A stretch of DNA of 64,000 bases from JAWXBK01 sp040878185 (GCA_040878185.1 JBBDMS010000052.1:1-64000), one strand, 5' to 3'. Numbered from the stretch's first letter, positions 53,509-62,908 are shown. A program made the numbers and translations. Notes: generated by a model not told the origin, from the sequence alone.

Positions 53509-53996
53509 CAGTAGGGCGTGCCGTCCTTGTGCAGATACACGTAGCGGTCGCCGTCGCCCACGTTCCGCCAGATCATATCGATATCCGGATACTCGCCATC
53601 GTCGCCCGGCGTGCGGTCGCCGACCTCGAGATAGAGCGCATCCTCGCTGCTGCGATTGACGAACTGATGGCCGTCCTTTCGTCCCGCCGGGAAGCCGGCG
53701 ACCATGCCCGCCGTCAAAGTCTGTTCGCCGCCGTCGGTGATCAGCACCAGCGTTCCCGCGAGCATGTAGACGAACTCGTCCTGCTTCGTGTGCCAGTGGC
53801 GGTGCGAGGAAATGCAGCCGGGCGGCAGGCGCGTGAGATTGACGCCGAAATTCCCGAGCGCCAGCGCATCGCCCAGCCGCCGCCGTTCGGCACCGGCCAC
53901 CGCCGCGCGGAACGGCTCGGGATAATCGGTATGTTCGACCCACGGCATCGTTGCCGGATCGAGCGCCGGCGTTCGCAGCTTTCCGGTTTCGGACAT
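53508..53996 (-). CDS. Cupin-domain protein
   Basis: A 162-residue single-cupin protein: SSHRHWHTKQDEFVYML gives the metal-binding His/Glu motif 1 and FPAGRKDGHQFVN motif 2. DIDMIWRN near the end is typical of cytosolic cupins of unknown function. It may be an isomerase, dioxygenase or sensor. It lies upstream of and overlaps the methyltransferase by one base. Confidence 0.83.
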   Translation of the reverse strand: MSETGKLRTPALDPATMPWVEHTDYPEPFRAAVAGAERRRLGDALALGNFGVNLTRLPPGCISSHRHWHTKQDEFVYMLAGTLVLITDGGEQTLTAGMVAGFPAGRKDGHQFVNRSSEDALYLEVGDRTPGDDGEYPDIDMIWRNVGDGDRYVYLHKDGTPY

Positions 53997-54162
53997 GGCA
54001 TATCCTCCATCGCGACGGCCGGGCGGGTCTGCCGCTATTCGGCGAGGCTCCGCTCAGAATGATCCGTTTCCCGGCCAAGGGTAAGATGCAGGCGAGCGTT
54101 GCATGGTGCGCGGGGGTCGGCGCTTGCGTCGCCCGGTCCGGCCCCGCATCCTCGGCGCCATC

Positions 54163-55368
54163 ATGGCCGAACCCGATGCAAGTCCCACCCGCGCCCGACG
54201 CAATGTCCTGATTCTCGCCGTCTGCCTCGCGCTCAACATGACCGCGGTTTCGATCATGGTCGTGGTGTCGGCGCTGGTCGGGCAGATGCTGGCCGAGAAC
54301 AAGGCGCTCGCCACCTTGCCGTTCAGCCTGCAGTTCATCGGCACCATGGCGATTTCGATTCCGGCTTCGATGCTGATGCAGCGCTGGGGCCGCCGTTTCG
54401 GGTTCACGCTTGGCGCCGGGATCGGCGTGCTCGCCGGCGCGATCATGACCGTTGCAATCTATCTCGGCGATTTCTGGCTGTTCGCGCTCGGCAATGCGCT
54501 GGTCGGTTCGGCGAACGGCGTCGCGCAGTTCTACCGCTTCGCGGCGGCCGAAGTGTCGAGCCTCTCGTTTCGGCCGAAGGCGATCTCGCTGGTTCTCGCC
54601 GGCGGCGTCGTATCCGCCTTCGTCGGACCCGAACTCGCGAAATGGTCGAGCGATCTGCTCAATCCGTACATCTTCGCCGGCTGTTTCGTCGTCGTGATGG
54701 TGCTGGGCGTGGCCGCGATCGGACTGTTGCAGTTTTTGCGCATCCCGGGTCTCACCGCGGCACAGCGACGCGAACCGGGCCGGCCGCTGCGGACGATCGC
54801 ACGCCAGCCGAAATACATTGTCTCGGTCATCGGCGGCATCTCAGCCTTCAGCGTCATGATCATGGTGATGACGGCGACGCCGCTCGCCATGGTCGCCTGC
54901 GGCCATGCGTTCGAGGACGCGGCGTTTGTCATCCAGTGGCATGCGCTCGGTATGTTTGCGCCATCCTTCGTGACCGGCCATCTGATCGCACGCTTCGGCG
55001 TGCGGACCATCATGCTGGTCGGAGTCGCGATGTTCGCCGCCTGTATCGGCGTCAATCTGAGCGGCATCGACGTGTTCCATTTCTGGCTCGCCAACGTGCT
55101 GCTCGGCGTCGGCTGGAACTTCCTGTTCATCGGCTCCTCGACCCTCCTGACAGAAACCTACACGCCGGCCGAGCGCGGCAAGGCGCAGGCGCTGAACGAC
55201 TTTCTGGTGTTCGGCGTGGTTGCTGTCGCGTCCTTCGCGGCAGGGGCGCTGCACAGCCTCGTGGGCTGGGAAGCGGTCAATCTCGGCGGGGTCCTGCCGG
55301 CCATCGCGATCCTGGTGGCGCTGCTCTGGCTCCGCCGCCGCCCGGACACCGCCGCGACTCCCGCCTGA
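54163..55368 (+). CDS. Major facilitator superfamily transporter
   Basis: A 401-residue protein with about 12 membrane segments; the loop QRWGRRFGFTLGA after segment 2 is the MFS motif (GxxxDRxGRR-like, here lacking Asp). The substrate is unknown. ATG 54163 (MAEPDASP) is preferred to the frame's first GTG/ATG at 54103, which would add an arginine-rich lead. It is divergent from the cupin gene. A weak terminator-like hairpin follows. Confidence 0.85.
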   Translation: MAEPDASPTRARRNVLILAVCLALNMTAVSIMVVVSALVGQMLAENKALATLPFSLQFIGTMAISIPASMLMQRWGRRFGFTLGAGIGVLAGAIMTVAIYLGDFWLFALGNALVGSANGVAQFYRFAAAEVSSLSFRPKAISLVLAGGVVSAFVGPELAKWSSDLLNPYIFAGCFVVVMVLGVAAIGLLQFLRIPGLTAAQRREPGRPLRTIARQPKYIVSVIGGISAFSVMIMVMTATPLAMVACGHAFEDAAFVIQWHALGMFAPSFVTGHLIARFGVRTIMLVGVAMFAACIGVNLSGIDVFHFWLANVLLGVGWNFLFIGSSTLLTETYTPAERGKAQALNDFLVFGVVAVASFAAGALHSLVGWEAVNLGGVLPAIAILVALLWLRRRPDTAATPA

Positions 55369-55391
55369 GCCCTATCGTCCGGGGCTTTTCG

Positions 55392-55414
55392 GCCCCTGCG
55401 CCGGGGGCTTTTCC
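55392..55414 (+). terminator. Weak terminator-like hairpin after the MFS gene
   Basis: GCCCC (55392-55396) pairs with GGGGC (55404-55408), followed by TTTTCC. The stem has only five pairs and an alternative fold exists with the preceding GGGGC, so confidence is low. Confidence 0.3.
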
Positions 55415-55428
55415 GACCCGACAGAATC

Positions 55429-55457
55429 TTGCCTTGCTTGGACCCATCCCCTATGGT
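55429..55457 (+). promoter_or_regulatory. Candidate promoter of the proton pyrophosphatase gene
   Basis: TTGCCT (55429-55434) and TATGGT (55452-55457) with 17 bases between, about 90 bases before the hppA ATG, which has AGGAAGGGG upstream. Confidence 0.45.
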
Positions 55458-55546
55458 CCCGGCGCTTTTTCGGGGTCTTTACCGGTCGGCCAGGGCGATT
55501 CGCCGGGGTTCGGCGGGTGGTCCATTTTTCGGGACAGGAAGGGGTC

Positions 55547-57628
55547 ATGTCAGAAGTCCATTGGCTAATCATTGCCTGCGGCGTGCTGGCGCTTGCCTAC
55601 GGCGCCTATGCAACACGCGTCGTCATGGCGGCGGGAACCGGCACCGATCGCATGCGCGAGATCGCGGCGGCCATACAGGAAGGCGCGCGCGCCTATCTCA
55701 ACCGCCAGTACACGACGATCGCCATCGTCGGCGTCGTCGTCGGCGTCATCCTCGGTATCGCGCTCGGCCTTCAGGTTGCGATCGGGTTTGCGATCGGCGC
55801 CATCCTCTCGGGCGCAGCCGGTTATGTCGGCATGAACATCTCGGTGCGCGCCAACGTGCGCACGGCCGAGGCGGCGCGCCAGGGCCTCAAGCCTGCGCTC
55901 GCCGTCGCCTTCAGGGCGGGTGCCATCACCGGGATGCTGGTGGTCGGTCTCGGCCTGCTCGGCGTCGCGGTCTATTACTTCGTGCTGACCGGCATGGGCT
56001 TCGAGCAGCGCAGCGTCCTCGAGGCGCTGGTCGCGCTCTCGTTCGGCGCCTCGCTGATCTCGATCTTCGCGCGTCTCGGCGGCGGCATCTTCACCAAGGG
56101 TGCGGATGTCGGCGCAGACCTCGTGGGCAAGATCGAAGCCGGCATTCCCGAAGACGATCCGCGCAATCCGGCGGTCATCGCCGATAACGTGGGCGACAAT
56201 GTCGGCGACTGCGCCGGCATGGCGGCCGACCTGTTCGAGACCTATGCGGTCACCGTCGTCGCGACGATGCTGCTCGCGGCGATCTTCGCCACGGTCCCGG
56301 CCCAGCAGGAAATGCTGATGCTGTTCCCGTTGGCGATCGGCGCCGTATGCATCGTCGGCTCGGTCGTCGGCACGTTCTTCGTTCGCCTCGGCAAGAACAA
56401 CAACATCATGGGGGCGCTTTATCGTGGCCTCTTCGTGGCGGCAGTGATTTCGGCCGCCCTGATCGCGGCTGTCGTCGAATGGCTGCTCGGCTTCAGTACA
56501 GAGTTCCCGCTCGGCGATCTGACAGTCACCGGTGCCGACCTGTTCTATTGCGCGCTGGTCGGCCTCGGCGTCACCGGCCTCCTGGTGTGGATCACCGAGT
56601 ACTACACTTCGACAGCGTATCGTCCGGTCAGGAGCGTCGCCAAGGCGTCGTTGACGGGCCATGCGACCAACATCATCCAGGGCCTCGCGGTTTCGATGGA
56701 ATCGACGGCGCTGCCGGTGATCGTGATCTGCGCCGGCATCTTCATCGCGCATTCGTTTGTGGGCCTGTTCGGGATCGCGATCGCGGCAACGACGATGCTG
56801 GCGCTCGCCGGCATGGTTGTCGCGCTCGATGCCTACGGCCCGGTCACCGACAATGCCGGGGGCATTGCCGAAATGGCCGACCTGCCGCCGGACGTCCGCA
56901 AGACGACCGACGCGCTCGATGCTGTGGGCAACACCACCAAGGCGGTGACCAAGGGCTATGCGATCGGTTCGGCGGGCCTGGCGGCACTCGTGCTGTTCGC
57001 TGCCTACACGCAGGATCTGCGGCATTACTTCCCCAATCTCGCAGTCGAGTTCGGCCTGCAGGGACCGTTCGTTGTCATCGGCCTGTTCATCGGCGGACTG
57101 TTGCCGTACCTGTTCGGGGCGCTCGGCATGATGGCGGTCGGCCGCGCGGCCGGCTCGGTCGTGGTCGAGGTGCGTCGGCAGTTCAAGGAAATTCCGGGCA
57201 TCATGGAGGGAACCGGCAAGCCGGATTACGGACGTGCCGTCGACCTCCTGACCAAGTCGGCAATCAAGGAGATGATTGTCCCCTCGATGCTGCCGGTGCT
57301 CGCGCCGATCGTTCTTTACGTCGTGATCTGGCTGGTGGCCGATCAGACAGCGGCGTTCACGGCACTGGGCGCGATGCTGCTCGGGACGATCGTGACGGGC
57401 CTGTTCGTCGCGATCCAGATGACCTCGGGCGGCGGTGCGTGGGACAACGCCAAGAAGTACATCGAAGACGGTCATCACGGCGGCAAGGGCTCGGACGCCC
57501 ACAAGGCCGCCATCACCGGCGACACGGTCGGCGATCCCTACAAGGATACGGCCGGGCCGGCGGTGAACCCGATGATCAAGATCATCAACATCGTCGCGTT
57601 GCTGATGCTGGCGGCGCTGGCGCACTGA
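55547..57628 (+). CDS. hppA: K+-independent proton-translocating inorganic pyrophosphatase
   Basis: A 693-residue membrane pyrophosphatase with about 16 membrane segments. Catalytic motifs: GGGIFTKGADVGADLVGKIEAGIPEDDPRNPAVIADNVGDNVGDCAGMAADLFE (described here by its DVGAD and DNVGDNVGD cores) and a second Asp-rich motif GDTVGDPYKDTAGPAVNP. GNTTKAVTKG carries Lys where K+-dependent enzymes have Ala, so it is of the K+-independent H+-pumping type. It couples PPi hydrolysis to proton export. Single-gene unit with its own promoter and a strong terminator. Confidence 0.96.
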   Translation: MSEVHWLIIACGVLALAYGAYATRVVMAAGTGTDRMREIAAAIQEGARAYLNRQYTTIAIVGVVVGVILGIALGLQVAIGFAIGAILSGAAGYVGMNISVRANVRTAEAARQGLKPALAVAFRAGAITGMLVVGLGLLGVAVYYFVLTGMGFEQRSVLEALVALSFGASLISIFARLGGGIFTKGADVGADLVGKIEAGIPEDDPRNPAVIADNVGDNVGDCAGMAADLFETYAVTVVATMLLAAIFATVPAQQEMLMLFPLAIGAVCIVGSVVGTFFVRLGKNNNIMGALYRGLFVAAVISAALIAAVVEWLLGFSTEFPLGDLTVTGADLFYCALVGLGVTGLLVWITEYYTSTAYRPVRSVAKASLTGHATNIIQGLAVSMESTALPVIVICAGIFIAHSFVGLFGIAIAATTMLALAGMVVALDAYGPVTDNAGGIAEMADLPPDVRKTTDALDAVGNTTKAVTKGYAIGSAGLAALVLFAAYTQDLRHYFPNLAVEFGLQGPFVVIGLFIGGLLPYLFGALGMMAVGRAAGSVVVEVRRQFKEIPGIMEGTGKPDYGRAVDLLTKSAIKEMIVPSMLPVLAPIVLYVVIWLVADQTAAFTALGAMLLGTIVTGLFVAIQMTSGGGAWDNAKKYIEDGHHGGKGSDAHKAAITGDTVGDPYKDTAGPAVNPMIKIINIVALLMLAALAH

Positions 57629-57656
57629 CCGACGACGAAAGCCGCACAAAGAAAAC

Positions 57657-57687
57657 GGGCCCCGGATTGTCTCCGGGGCCCTTTTTT
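57657..57687 (+). terminator. Rho-independent terminator after hppA
   Basis: Perfect 10-base stem GGGCCCCGGA / TCCGGGGCCC (57657-57666, 57672-57681) with a 5-base loop and six T. Confidence 0.9.
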
Positions 57688-57748
57688 GTTTTCGTCTCCC
57701 AGAACGATGTCCCGGTTGCGTGCCGGGACGCACAAATCGAATGCCCAG

Positions 57749-58237
57749 TTACTGGCCGGTATCCTCGGTGTTGAACCGGCCGAAATTGCCGATGAGCTGC
57801 TGCATCAGGGTCAGTTCCTGGCCGTACGTCGGCGTCGTGCGCTCGACCGGCTCCACGATGCGGCCATCCTCGACGCCGTAGATGTACATATCCGACACCA
57901 GACCGCCGTCGTCGAACTTCACGACCAGCACTTCCTGATCGATGATGTCCGGATCGAAGAAGGCGTATTGTTCGGTGCGCTTCGAGATGTAGTACCAGAC
58001 GTTCGGATCGAACGTGCTGGTGGTCGACGGCGTACCGAGAAGCTGCGACACCTGCTGGCGGGTATCGATGCCCGGATGCACCGCAAGCACCTTGTCGGGA
58101 TCGGGCTCGTTGCCGCGCACGTCGTATTTGCCGCCGCAGGAAGCGGCCAGCAGACAGAGGACGCCGATGAGGGCGAAGCGGCCGCGTCGCGGCCGCGCGA
58201 TTGCCGGGTCGGCCGATCTCGCTTGGAATTTATGCAT
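57749..58237 (-). CDS. bamE: Outer membrane assembly lipoprotein BamE (SmpA/OmlA)
   Basis: A 162-residue lipoprotein: signal with lipobox LLAASC near residue 35, then the SmpA/OmlA fold with HPGIDTRQQVSQLLGTPSTTSTFDPNVWYYIS. It is part of the BAM complex inserting beta-barrel proteins. The ATG at 58237 is preceded by further in-frame sequence without a start that fits. It is convergent with hppA across the terminator and divergent from the bc1 chaperone gene. Confidence 0.92.
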   Translation of the reverse strand: MHKFQARSADPAIARPRRGRFALIGVLCLLAASCGGKYDVRGNEPDPDKVLAVHPGIDTRQQVSQLLGTPSTTSTFDPNVWYYISKRTEQYAFFDPDIIDQEVLVVKFDDGGLVSDMYIYGVEDGRIVEPVERTTPTYGQELTLMQQLIGNFGRFNTEDTGQ

Positions 58238-58362
58238 GGCCGCATTATAGCCGCGACAATTACGGCGACAATTGGGTATGGCCGGATGGCGGTCCGGCGG
58301 CGGTCGCGCGGCTGAATGGCCGGTTAGACAGGGTCGGGCGGCGCGGCGGGAAAAGGATCGGG

Positions 58363-58908
58363 ATGATGTTGAAACGGCTGTTCCGGCGCGACCCGCATGC
58401 GAAACCCGCCCGCGCATTGTATGAGGCCGCCGTCGAACAGGCGCGCGCGCCCGCATTTTACACAACGCTCGGCGTGCCGGACACGGTGGATGGCCGCTTC
58501 GAGCTGATCGCCCTGCATGGATTTCTGATTATGCACCGGCTGAAGGACGAGCCGGGCGAGGGGGCGCCGCTTGCCCAGGCGCTGTTCGATTTCATGTTCG
58601 CCGATATGGACGCGGCCTTGCGTGAAATGGGCGCTGGCGACCTCGGCGTCGGCCGGCGGGTAAAGACCATGGCCAAGGGCTTCCGCGGCCGCATCGCCGC
58701 CTACCAGACGGGCCTCGCCGATCCGGCTCCGGCCACCCTCGAATCGGCCCTGCGGCGCAATCTCTACGGCACGGTCGAGGCGGATCCAGCCGCGCTCACG
58801 GCCATGGCGGGCTATGTCCGGGCGGCGGGAGGCGCGCTGGAGGGCCAGACCGTGGATGGGTTTCTGGCCGGAAAGGTGCTATTTCCAGCCATTCCAGGCC
58901 GCCGTTGA
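58363..58908 (+). CDS. Ubiquinol-cytochrome c chaperone family protein (CBP3-like)
   Basis: A 181-residue protein: ALYEAAVEQARAPAFYTTLGVPDTVDGRFELIALHGFLIMHRL and DMDAALREMGAGDLGVGRRVKTMAKGFRGRIAAY match the bacterial CBP3 family, which helps cytochrome b assembly in the bc1 complex. ATG 58363 or 58366. Located between bamE and yceD, a conserved alphaproteobacterial setting. Confidence 0.88.
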   Translation: MMLKRLFRRDPHAKPARALYEAAVEQARAPAFYTTLGVPDTVDGRFELIALHGFLIMHRLKDEPGEGAPLAQALFDFMFADMDAALREMGAGDLGVGRRVKTMAKGFRGRIAAYQTGLADPAPATLESALRRNLYGTVEADPAALTAMAGYVRAAGGALEGQTVDGFLAGKVLFPAIPGRR

Positions 58909-58965
58909 CCGGTTCATGGCCGGTCCCTATGTTGGCGCGCCTTTCTTCCGACAGGACCGGCACGG

Positions 58966-59505
58966 ATGAGCCAAGCGCCTGACATTCAGGGCGCCGAGTT
59001 TTCCCGCCTGATCGAGGTCGAGGTACTCGGTACCGAACCGGTCGAGCGATCGATCGAGGCAAGCGAGACAGAACGGGTCGCGCTCGCGCGACGTTTCGGT
59101 CTGCTCTCGCTGGATCGGCTCGAGGCGCGCCTCGAGGTGCAACGCGAGGCGGGCCGGCGGGTTCGCGTGACGGGGCGGTTCGAAGCCGAGTTGCAGCAGC
59201 GCTGCGTGGTTTCGCTGGTTCCCGTGAAGAGCCGGGTCGCGGCCCGGTTCGTGACGGTCTATTCGGACGATCCGGCGGTGGAAGACGAGTCGATCGACTG
59301 GGACGACGACGAGGAGATCGAGCCGTACGAAAACGGCATGATCGATCTCGGCGAAGGGGTGGCGCAGCAGCTTGCGGTGCGCATCGACCCTTATCCCCGT
59401 GCGCCGGGGGCCGCCATGCCGGAGGGCTATCGGGCCATCGGCGAGGCGGAGCAGGCGGCGGGGAGCCCGTTCGACGAGCTTTCCTCGCTGCACAAGCGCA
59501 ATTAG
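58966..59505 (+). CDS. yceD: YceD/DUF177 family protein
   Basis: A 179-residue protein of the YceD (DUF177) family, with FSRLIEVEVLG, VTGRFEAELQQRCVVSLVPV in the middle and PFDELSSL at the end; a central acidic run (DWDDDEEIE). The family almost always precedes rpmF and is linked to 23S rRNA accumulation in plants and some bacteria. Start ATG 58966. It heads the rpmF-plsX-fabH-ihfA-merR series. Confidence 0.9.
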   Translation: MSQAPDIQGAEFSRLIEVEVLGTEPVERSIEASETERVALARRFGLLSLDRLEARLEVQREAGRRVRVTGRFEAELQQRCVVSLVPVKSRVAARFVTVYSDDPAVEDESIDWDDDEEIEPYENGMIDLGEGVAQQLAVRIDPYPRAPGAAMPEGYRAIGEAEQAAGSPFDELSSLHKRN

Positions 59506-59601
59506 CCGGGCGCATGGCAGCCCCCGATCGGTGCGGCTTGCCGTGGGCCCTTGGTTTCGTTAGTAATCGGGCGGTTTCGGCCGCCTCTCGGGAACGGAAA
59601 A

Positions 59602-59790
59602 ATGGCAGTACCCAAGAAGAAAACCAGCAAGTCACGCCGCAACATGCGCCGCGCGCATCTCGCGCTCGAGGGCAGTGCATTCATCGAATGCAGCAACTGT
59701 GGCGAAGTGAAGCGACCGCACCATGTCTGCGAGTCCTGCGGTCACTACGACGGACGCGACGTAAGCGCCGACAACAGCGCCGCCGCCTGA
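59602..59790 (+). CDS. rpmF: 50S ribosomal protein L32
   Basis: A 62-residue protein starting MAVPKKKTSKSRRNMRRAH with a zinc-ribbon of four cysteines (C30, C33, C43, C46; CSNC ... CESC). The start at 59602 is fixed by family conservation; a longer in-frame version is not real. It precedes plsX, as in most bacteria. Confidence 0.97.
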   Translation: MAVPKKKTSKSRRNMRRAHLALEGSAFIECSNCGEVKRPHHVCESCGHYDGRDVSADNSAAA

Positions 59791-59824
59791 TCGGACCGGC
59801 GGGCGTGCGGCGCGCGAACGCCAC

Positions 59825-60880
59825 ATGAGCGAAGATATCGTCCTCGCCCTGGATGCCATGGGTGGCGATCAGGCGCCGGACATGGTCGTGCGCGGCGCCA
59901 GTCTCGCACGCAAGCGGTTTCCCAGTGCCCGTTTCGTCTTCTTCGGCGACGAGGCGCAGATCGCACCGCTGCTGAAGCGGATGCCGCGTCTCGCGAAGGT
60001 CAGCAGCATCGTCCATACCGATCAGGTGATCAGCGGCGAGGACAAGCCGTCGATCGCGCTGCGCACCGGGCGTCAATCCAGCATGCGGCTCGCGATCAAT
60101 GCGGTGCATGACGGGCAGGCGGCCGGCGTGATCTCCGCCGGCAACACCGGCGCGCTGATGGCGATGGCGAAGTTCGTACTCAAGACATTGCCGGGCATCA
60201 GCCGGCCGGCGATCGCTTCGTTCTTTCCGACCATGCGTGGCGAAAGCGTCATGCTCGATCTCGGCGCCAACCTGCAATGCGATGCCGAGAACCTGATGCA
60301 GTTCGCCATCATGGGCGAGGTATTCGCGCGCACCGTGCTGGGCACCGTGCGGCCGAGCATCGGGCTTCTGAATGTCGGCTCGGAAGATCTCAAGGGCCAT
60401 GAGGCGCTGCGCGAAGCGAGCGGCATGCTGCGCGAACTCGATCTGCCGGGGACATTCCACGGCTTCGTCGAGGGCGACGACATCGCCAAGGGCACGGTCG
60501 ATGTCGTGGTGACCGACGGTTTCACCGGCAATATCGCCTTGAAAAGCATCGAGGGCACGGCGCGGCTCTACAGCGAATTTCTGCGCGCGACGTTCAAGAG
60601 CTCGCTCCTCGCCAAGATCGGCTATCTGCTGGCCCGGCCGGCACTCGGCGCATTGCGGCTGCGCACCGATCCGCGCCGCTATAATGGCGCGATATTTCTC
60701 GGTCTCAACGGCGTCACCGTGAAGAGCCATGGCGGCACCGACGCGATCGGCTTCTCGAATGCGATCGGCGTTGCGGTCGACATGATCCTGCATGGGGCGA
60801 TCGACAAGATACGCGAAGACTTCGCCCGTCTCTCGCCGGCCGCTGCCACAGCCGGCGCACAAGTGGCGACGCTCGGATGA
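59825..60880 (+). CDS. plsX: Phosphate acyltransferase PlsX
   Basis: A 351-residue protein: LALDAMGGDQAPDMVVRGA at the start, SAGNTGALMAMA, and VTDGFTGNIALKSIEG. It converts acyl-ACP to acyl-phosphate for phospholipid synthesis at the inner membrane. It begins 34 bases after rpmF; its stop overlaps the fabH ATG (ATGA). Confidence 0.96.
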   Translation: MSEDIVLALDAMGGDQAPDMVVRGASLARKRFPSARFVFFGDEAQIAPLLKRMPRLAKVSSIVHTDQVISGEDKPSIALRTGRQSSMRLAINAVHDGQAAGVISAGNTGALMAMAKFVLKTLPGISRPAIASFFPTMRGESVMLDLGANLQCDAENLMQFAIMGEVFARTVLGTVRPSIGLLNVGSEDLKGHEALREASGMLRELDLPGTFHGFVEGDDIAKGTVDVVVTDGFTGNIALKSIEGTARLYSEFLRATFKSSLLAKIGYLLARPALGALRLRTDPRRYNGAIFLGLNGVTVKSHGGTDAIGFSNAIGVAVDMILHGAIDKIREDFARLSPAAATAGAQVATLG

Positions 60881-61851
60881 CCCGTCGTTCGGTTGTGCTC
60901 GGTTGCGGGGCCTATCTGCCGAAGCGCGTTCTCAGTAATGCGGATCTGGCGGCGCAGCTCGACACCTCCGATGACTGGATCGCGCAGCGCACGGGGATCA
61001 AGCAGCGCCATATCGCGGCCGACGACGAGGCGACTTCGCATCTGGCGACGGAGGCTGCCCGCGCCGCTCTCGAGGATGCCGGGATTTCGGCCGATGCGAT
61101 CGACCTGATCGTCCTCGCGACCGCGACGCCGGACGAGACCTTTCCCGCGACCGCGGCCCGGGTCCAGGCCAATCTCGGCTGCGGGGCCGGGATCGCGTTC
61201 GATGTGCAGGCCGTGTGCAGCGGCTTTGTCTACGCGCTGGCCGTTGCCGACAATTTTCTCAAGGTCGGCCAGTCCAAACGGGCGCTGGTGATCGGCGCCG
61301 AAGTGTTTTCGCGCATCCTCGACTGGCAGGATCGTTCGACCTGCGTGCTGTTCGGCGACGGGGCCGGGGCGGTGATCCTCGAGGCGCAGGAGGGCGCGGG
61401 CAGCACCGCCGATCGCGGCGTGCTCTCGACGCATCTCTACAGCGACGGCCGCTACCACGACATGCTCTATGTCGATGGCGGCCCCTCCACCACGGGTCTC
61501 GCCGGGCATCTCAAGATGCAGGGCAAGGAAGTGTTCCGTCATGCCGTTGTGAAGCTCGCCGATGCGGTCGACACCGCGGTGAAGGCGAACGGTCTCACCG
61601 GCGCCGATATCGACTGGCTGGTGCCGCATCAGGCGAATCGCCGAATCATCGATGCGATGGCGCAGCGACTCGGATTGCCCGAGGAAAAAGTCGTGATCAC
61701 GATCGATCGCCACGCCAATACCTCGGCCGCATCGATCCCGCTCGCGCTTGCCGAGGCCACCCGCGACGGACGGCTGAAACCCGGCCATCTTGTGCTGATG
61801 GAAGCGATGGGCGGCGGCTTTACCTGGGGATCCGCGCTCCTGCGCTGGTAG
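60877..61851 (+). CDS. fabH: 3-oxoacyl-[ACP] synthase III
   Basis: A 324-residue condensing enzyme with an intact triad: C114 in QAVCSGF, H251 in VPHQANRRI, N281 in NTSAAS. It starts fatty-acid synthesis from acetyl-CoA and malonyl-ACP. It overlaps plsX and is followed, after 104 bases with a candidate promoter, by ihfA. Confidence 0.97.
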   Translation: MTRRSVVLGCGAYLPKRVLSNADLAAQLDTSDDWIAQRTGIKQRHIAADDEATSHLATEAARAALEDAGISADAIDLIVLATATPDETFPATAARVQANLGCGAGIAFDVQAVCSGFVYALAVADNFLKVGQSKRALVIGAEVFSRILDWQDRSTCVLFGDGAGAVILEAQEGAGSTADRGVLSTHLYSDGRYHDMLYVDGGPSTTGLAGHLKMQGKEVFRHAVVKLADAVDTAVKANGLTGADIDWLVPHQANRRIIDAMAQRLGLPEEKVVITIDRHANTSAASIPLALAEATRDGRLKPGHLVLMEAMGGGFTWGSALLRW

Positions 61852-61873
61852 CTATTTCTCCGCTTGTCATACA

Positions 61874-61929
61874 TCAATTCCGTGGTCGATCCCTCTGGAA
61901 TTGACTGGTTTCCTCGAAGCGGCTAGCGT
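61874..61929 (+). promoter_or_regulatory. Inverted repeat and candidate promoter upstream of ihfA
   Basis: TCAATTCC (61874-61881) and GGAATTGA (61897-61904) form a perfect 8-base inverted repeat. TTGACT (61901-61906) with TAGCGT (61924-61929) 17 bases later could be a promoter overlapping the right arm. The repeat may be an operator or a weak hairpin after fabH. Confidence 0.4.
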
Positions 61930-61955
61930 CATCAAAACGCCGTCTCGAGGGGGGC

Positions 61956-62291
61956 ATGGCACAGCGAACCGTCACGCGCGCGCAGCTCAGCGAGGCCGTA
62001 TTCAAGGAAGTCGGCCTGTCCCGCAATGAGTCTGCCGATCTGGTGGAGGCGGTGCTCAACGAAATTTCGGACACGCTGGCGCAGGGTGAGACCGTCAAGA
62101 TCTCGTCCTTCGGCAGCTTCATCGTGCGCGAGAAGGGCGAACGCGTCGGCCGCAATCCCAAGACCGGCGAGGAAGTTCCGATCAAGCCGCGCCGGGTTCT
62201 GGTGTTTCGCGCCTCCCATGTTCTCAAGGATCGCGTGAACCGCGGTGTCGCGCGCGGCGATGGTGCCTTTCAAGCCGGAGACGATGCATGA
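61956..62291 (+). CDS. ihfA: Integration host factor, alpha subunit
   Basis: A 111-residue HU/IHF-fold protein: TRAQLSEAVFKEVGLSRNESADLVEAVL, VKISSFGSFIVREKGERVGRNPKTGEEVPI; the RNPKTGE region forms the DNA-bending arm. IhfA rather than HU is supported by context (fabH-ihfA-merR) and sequence. The stop overlaps the merR ATG. Confidence 0.94.
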   Translation: MAQRTVTRAQLSEAVFKEVGLSRNESADLVEAVLNEISDTLAQGETVKISSFGSFIVREKGERVGRNPKTGEEVPIKPRRVLVFRASHVLKDRVNRGVARGDGAFQAGDDA

Positions 62292-62803
62292 GCCCTGCCG
62301 AAGCCGCCAAGACGCGTCGCGCCGAAGACGACCAGCAGGTTCGCGCGGGCGGCGCGCCGTCGGAACGGCGCGGCAAGTCGGCCAATGCTTTCCGGACCAT
62401 CAGTGAGGTCGCGGATGAGCTGGCGGTGCCCCAGCATGTGCTGCGTTTCTGGGAGACCAAGTTCCCCCAGGTGAAGCCGCTGAAGCGCGGCGGGGGCCGG
62501 CGCTATTACCGGCCCGAGGATGTCGCCCTGCTGAGCGAGATCCGGGCGCTGCTCTATTCCGACGGCTACACGATCCGCGGCGTCCAGAAGCTGTTCCGCG
62601 AAGGCGGTGTCCGTCCGCGCGAGGAGGGCGACGAGCATGCCGCCGATTCCACGCCGGCGGCCGGGGAACCCGTCGAAACCACGGCGAAAGTCGCGGCCAA
62701 CGGCCATGTGGCGGCCGACGCAGCCGTCGCGCGCCATCAGCTCGCCGACGTGATCGCTGAACTGGGTGCGCTGCGCGACCGTCTCGCGCGCTTCCTCGAC
62801 TAG
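62288..62803 (+). CDS. MerR-family transcriptional regulator
   Basis: A 171-residue regulator with an N-terminal winged-helix (FRTISEVADELAVPQHVLRFWETKFPQVKPLKRGGGRRYYRPEDVALL) and a short coiled-coil C-terminus with little ligand domain. It is the MerR gene always found next to ihfA in alphaproteobacteria; its target is not well known. Overlaps ihfA by four bases. Confidence 0.92.
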   Translation: MSPAEAAKTRRAEDDQQVRAGGAPSERRGKSANAFRTISEVADELAVPQHVLRFWETKFPQVKPLKRGGGRRYYRPEDVALLSEIRALLYSDGYTIRGVQKLFREGGVRPREEGDEHAADSTPAAGEPVETTAKVAANGHVAADAAVARHQLADVIAELGALRDRLARFLD

Positions 62804-62878
62804 AAAATCCGCTTTTGCGGGTTTGCCGCAGGCTGCCGGCATGCTTGGCCCACGGCCTGCGCGATCGCCGTGGTTCGG

Positions 62879-62908
62879 TTGCGCCCGAAGCGGGCGGACG
62901 GGTATATA
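62879..62908 (+). promoter_or_regulatory. Candidate promoter of tRNA-Pro
   Basis: TTGCGC (62879-62884) and TATATA (62903-62908) with 18 bases between, giving a start about 50 bases before the tRNA. Confidence 0.45.
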
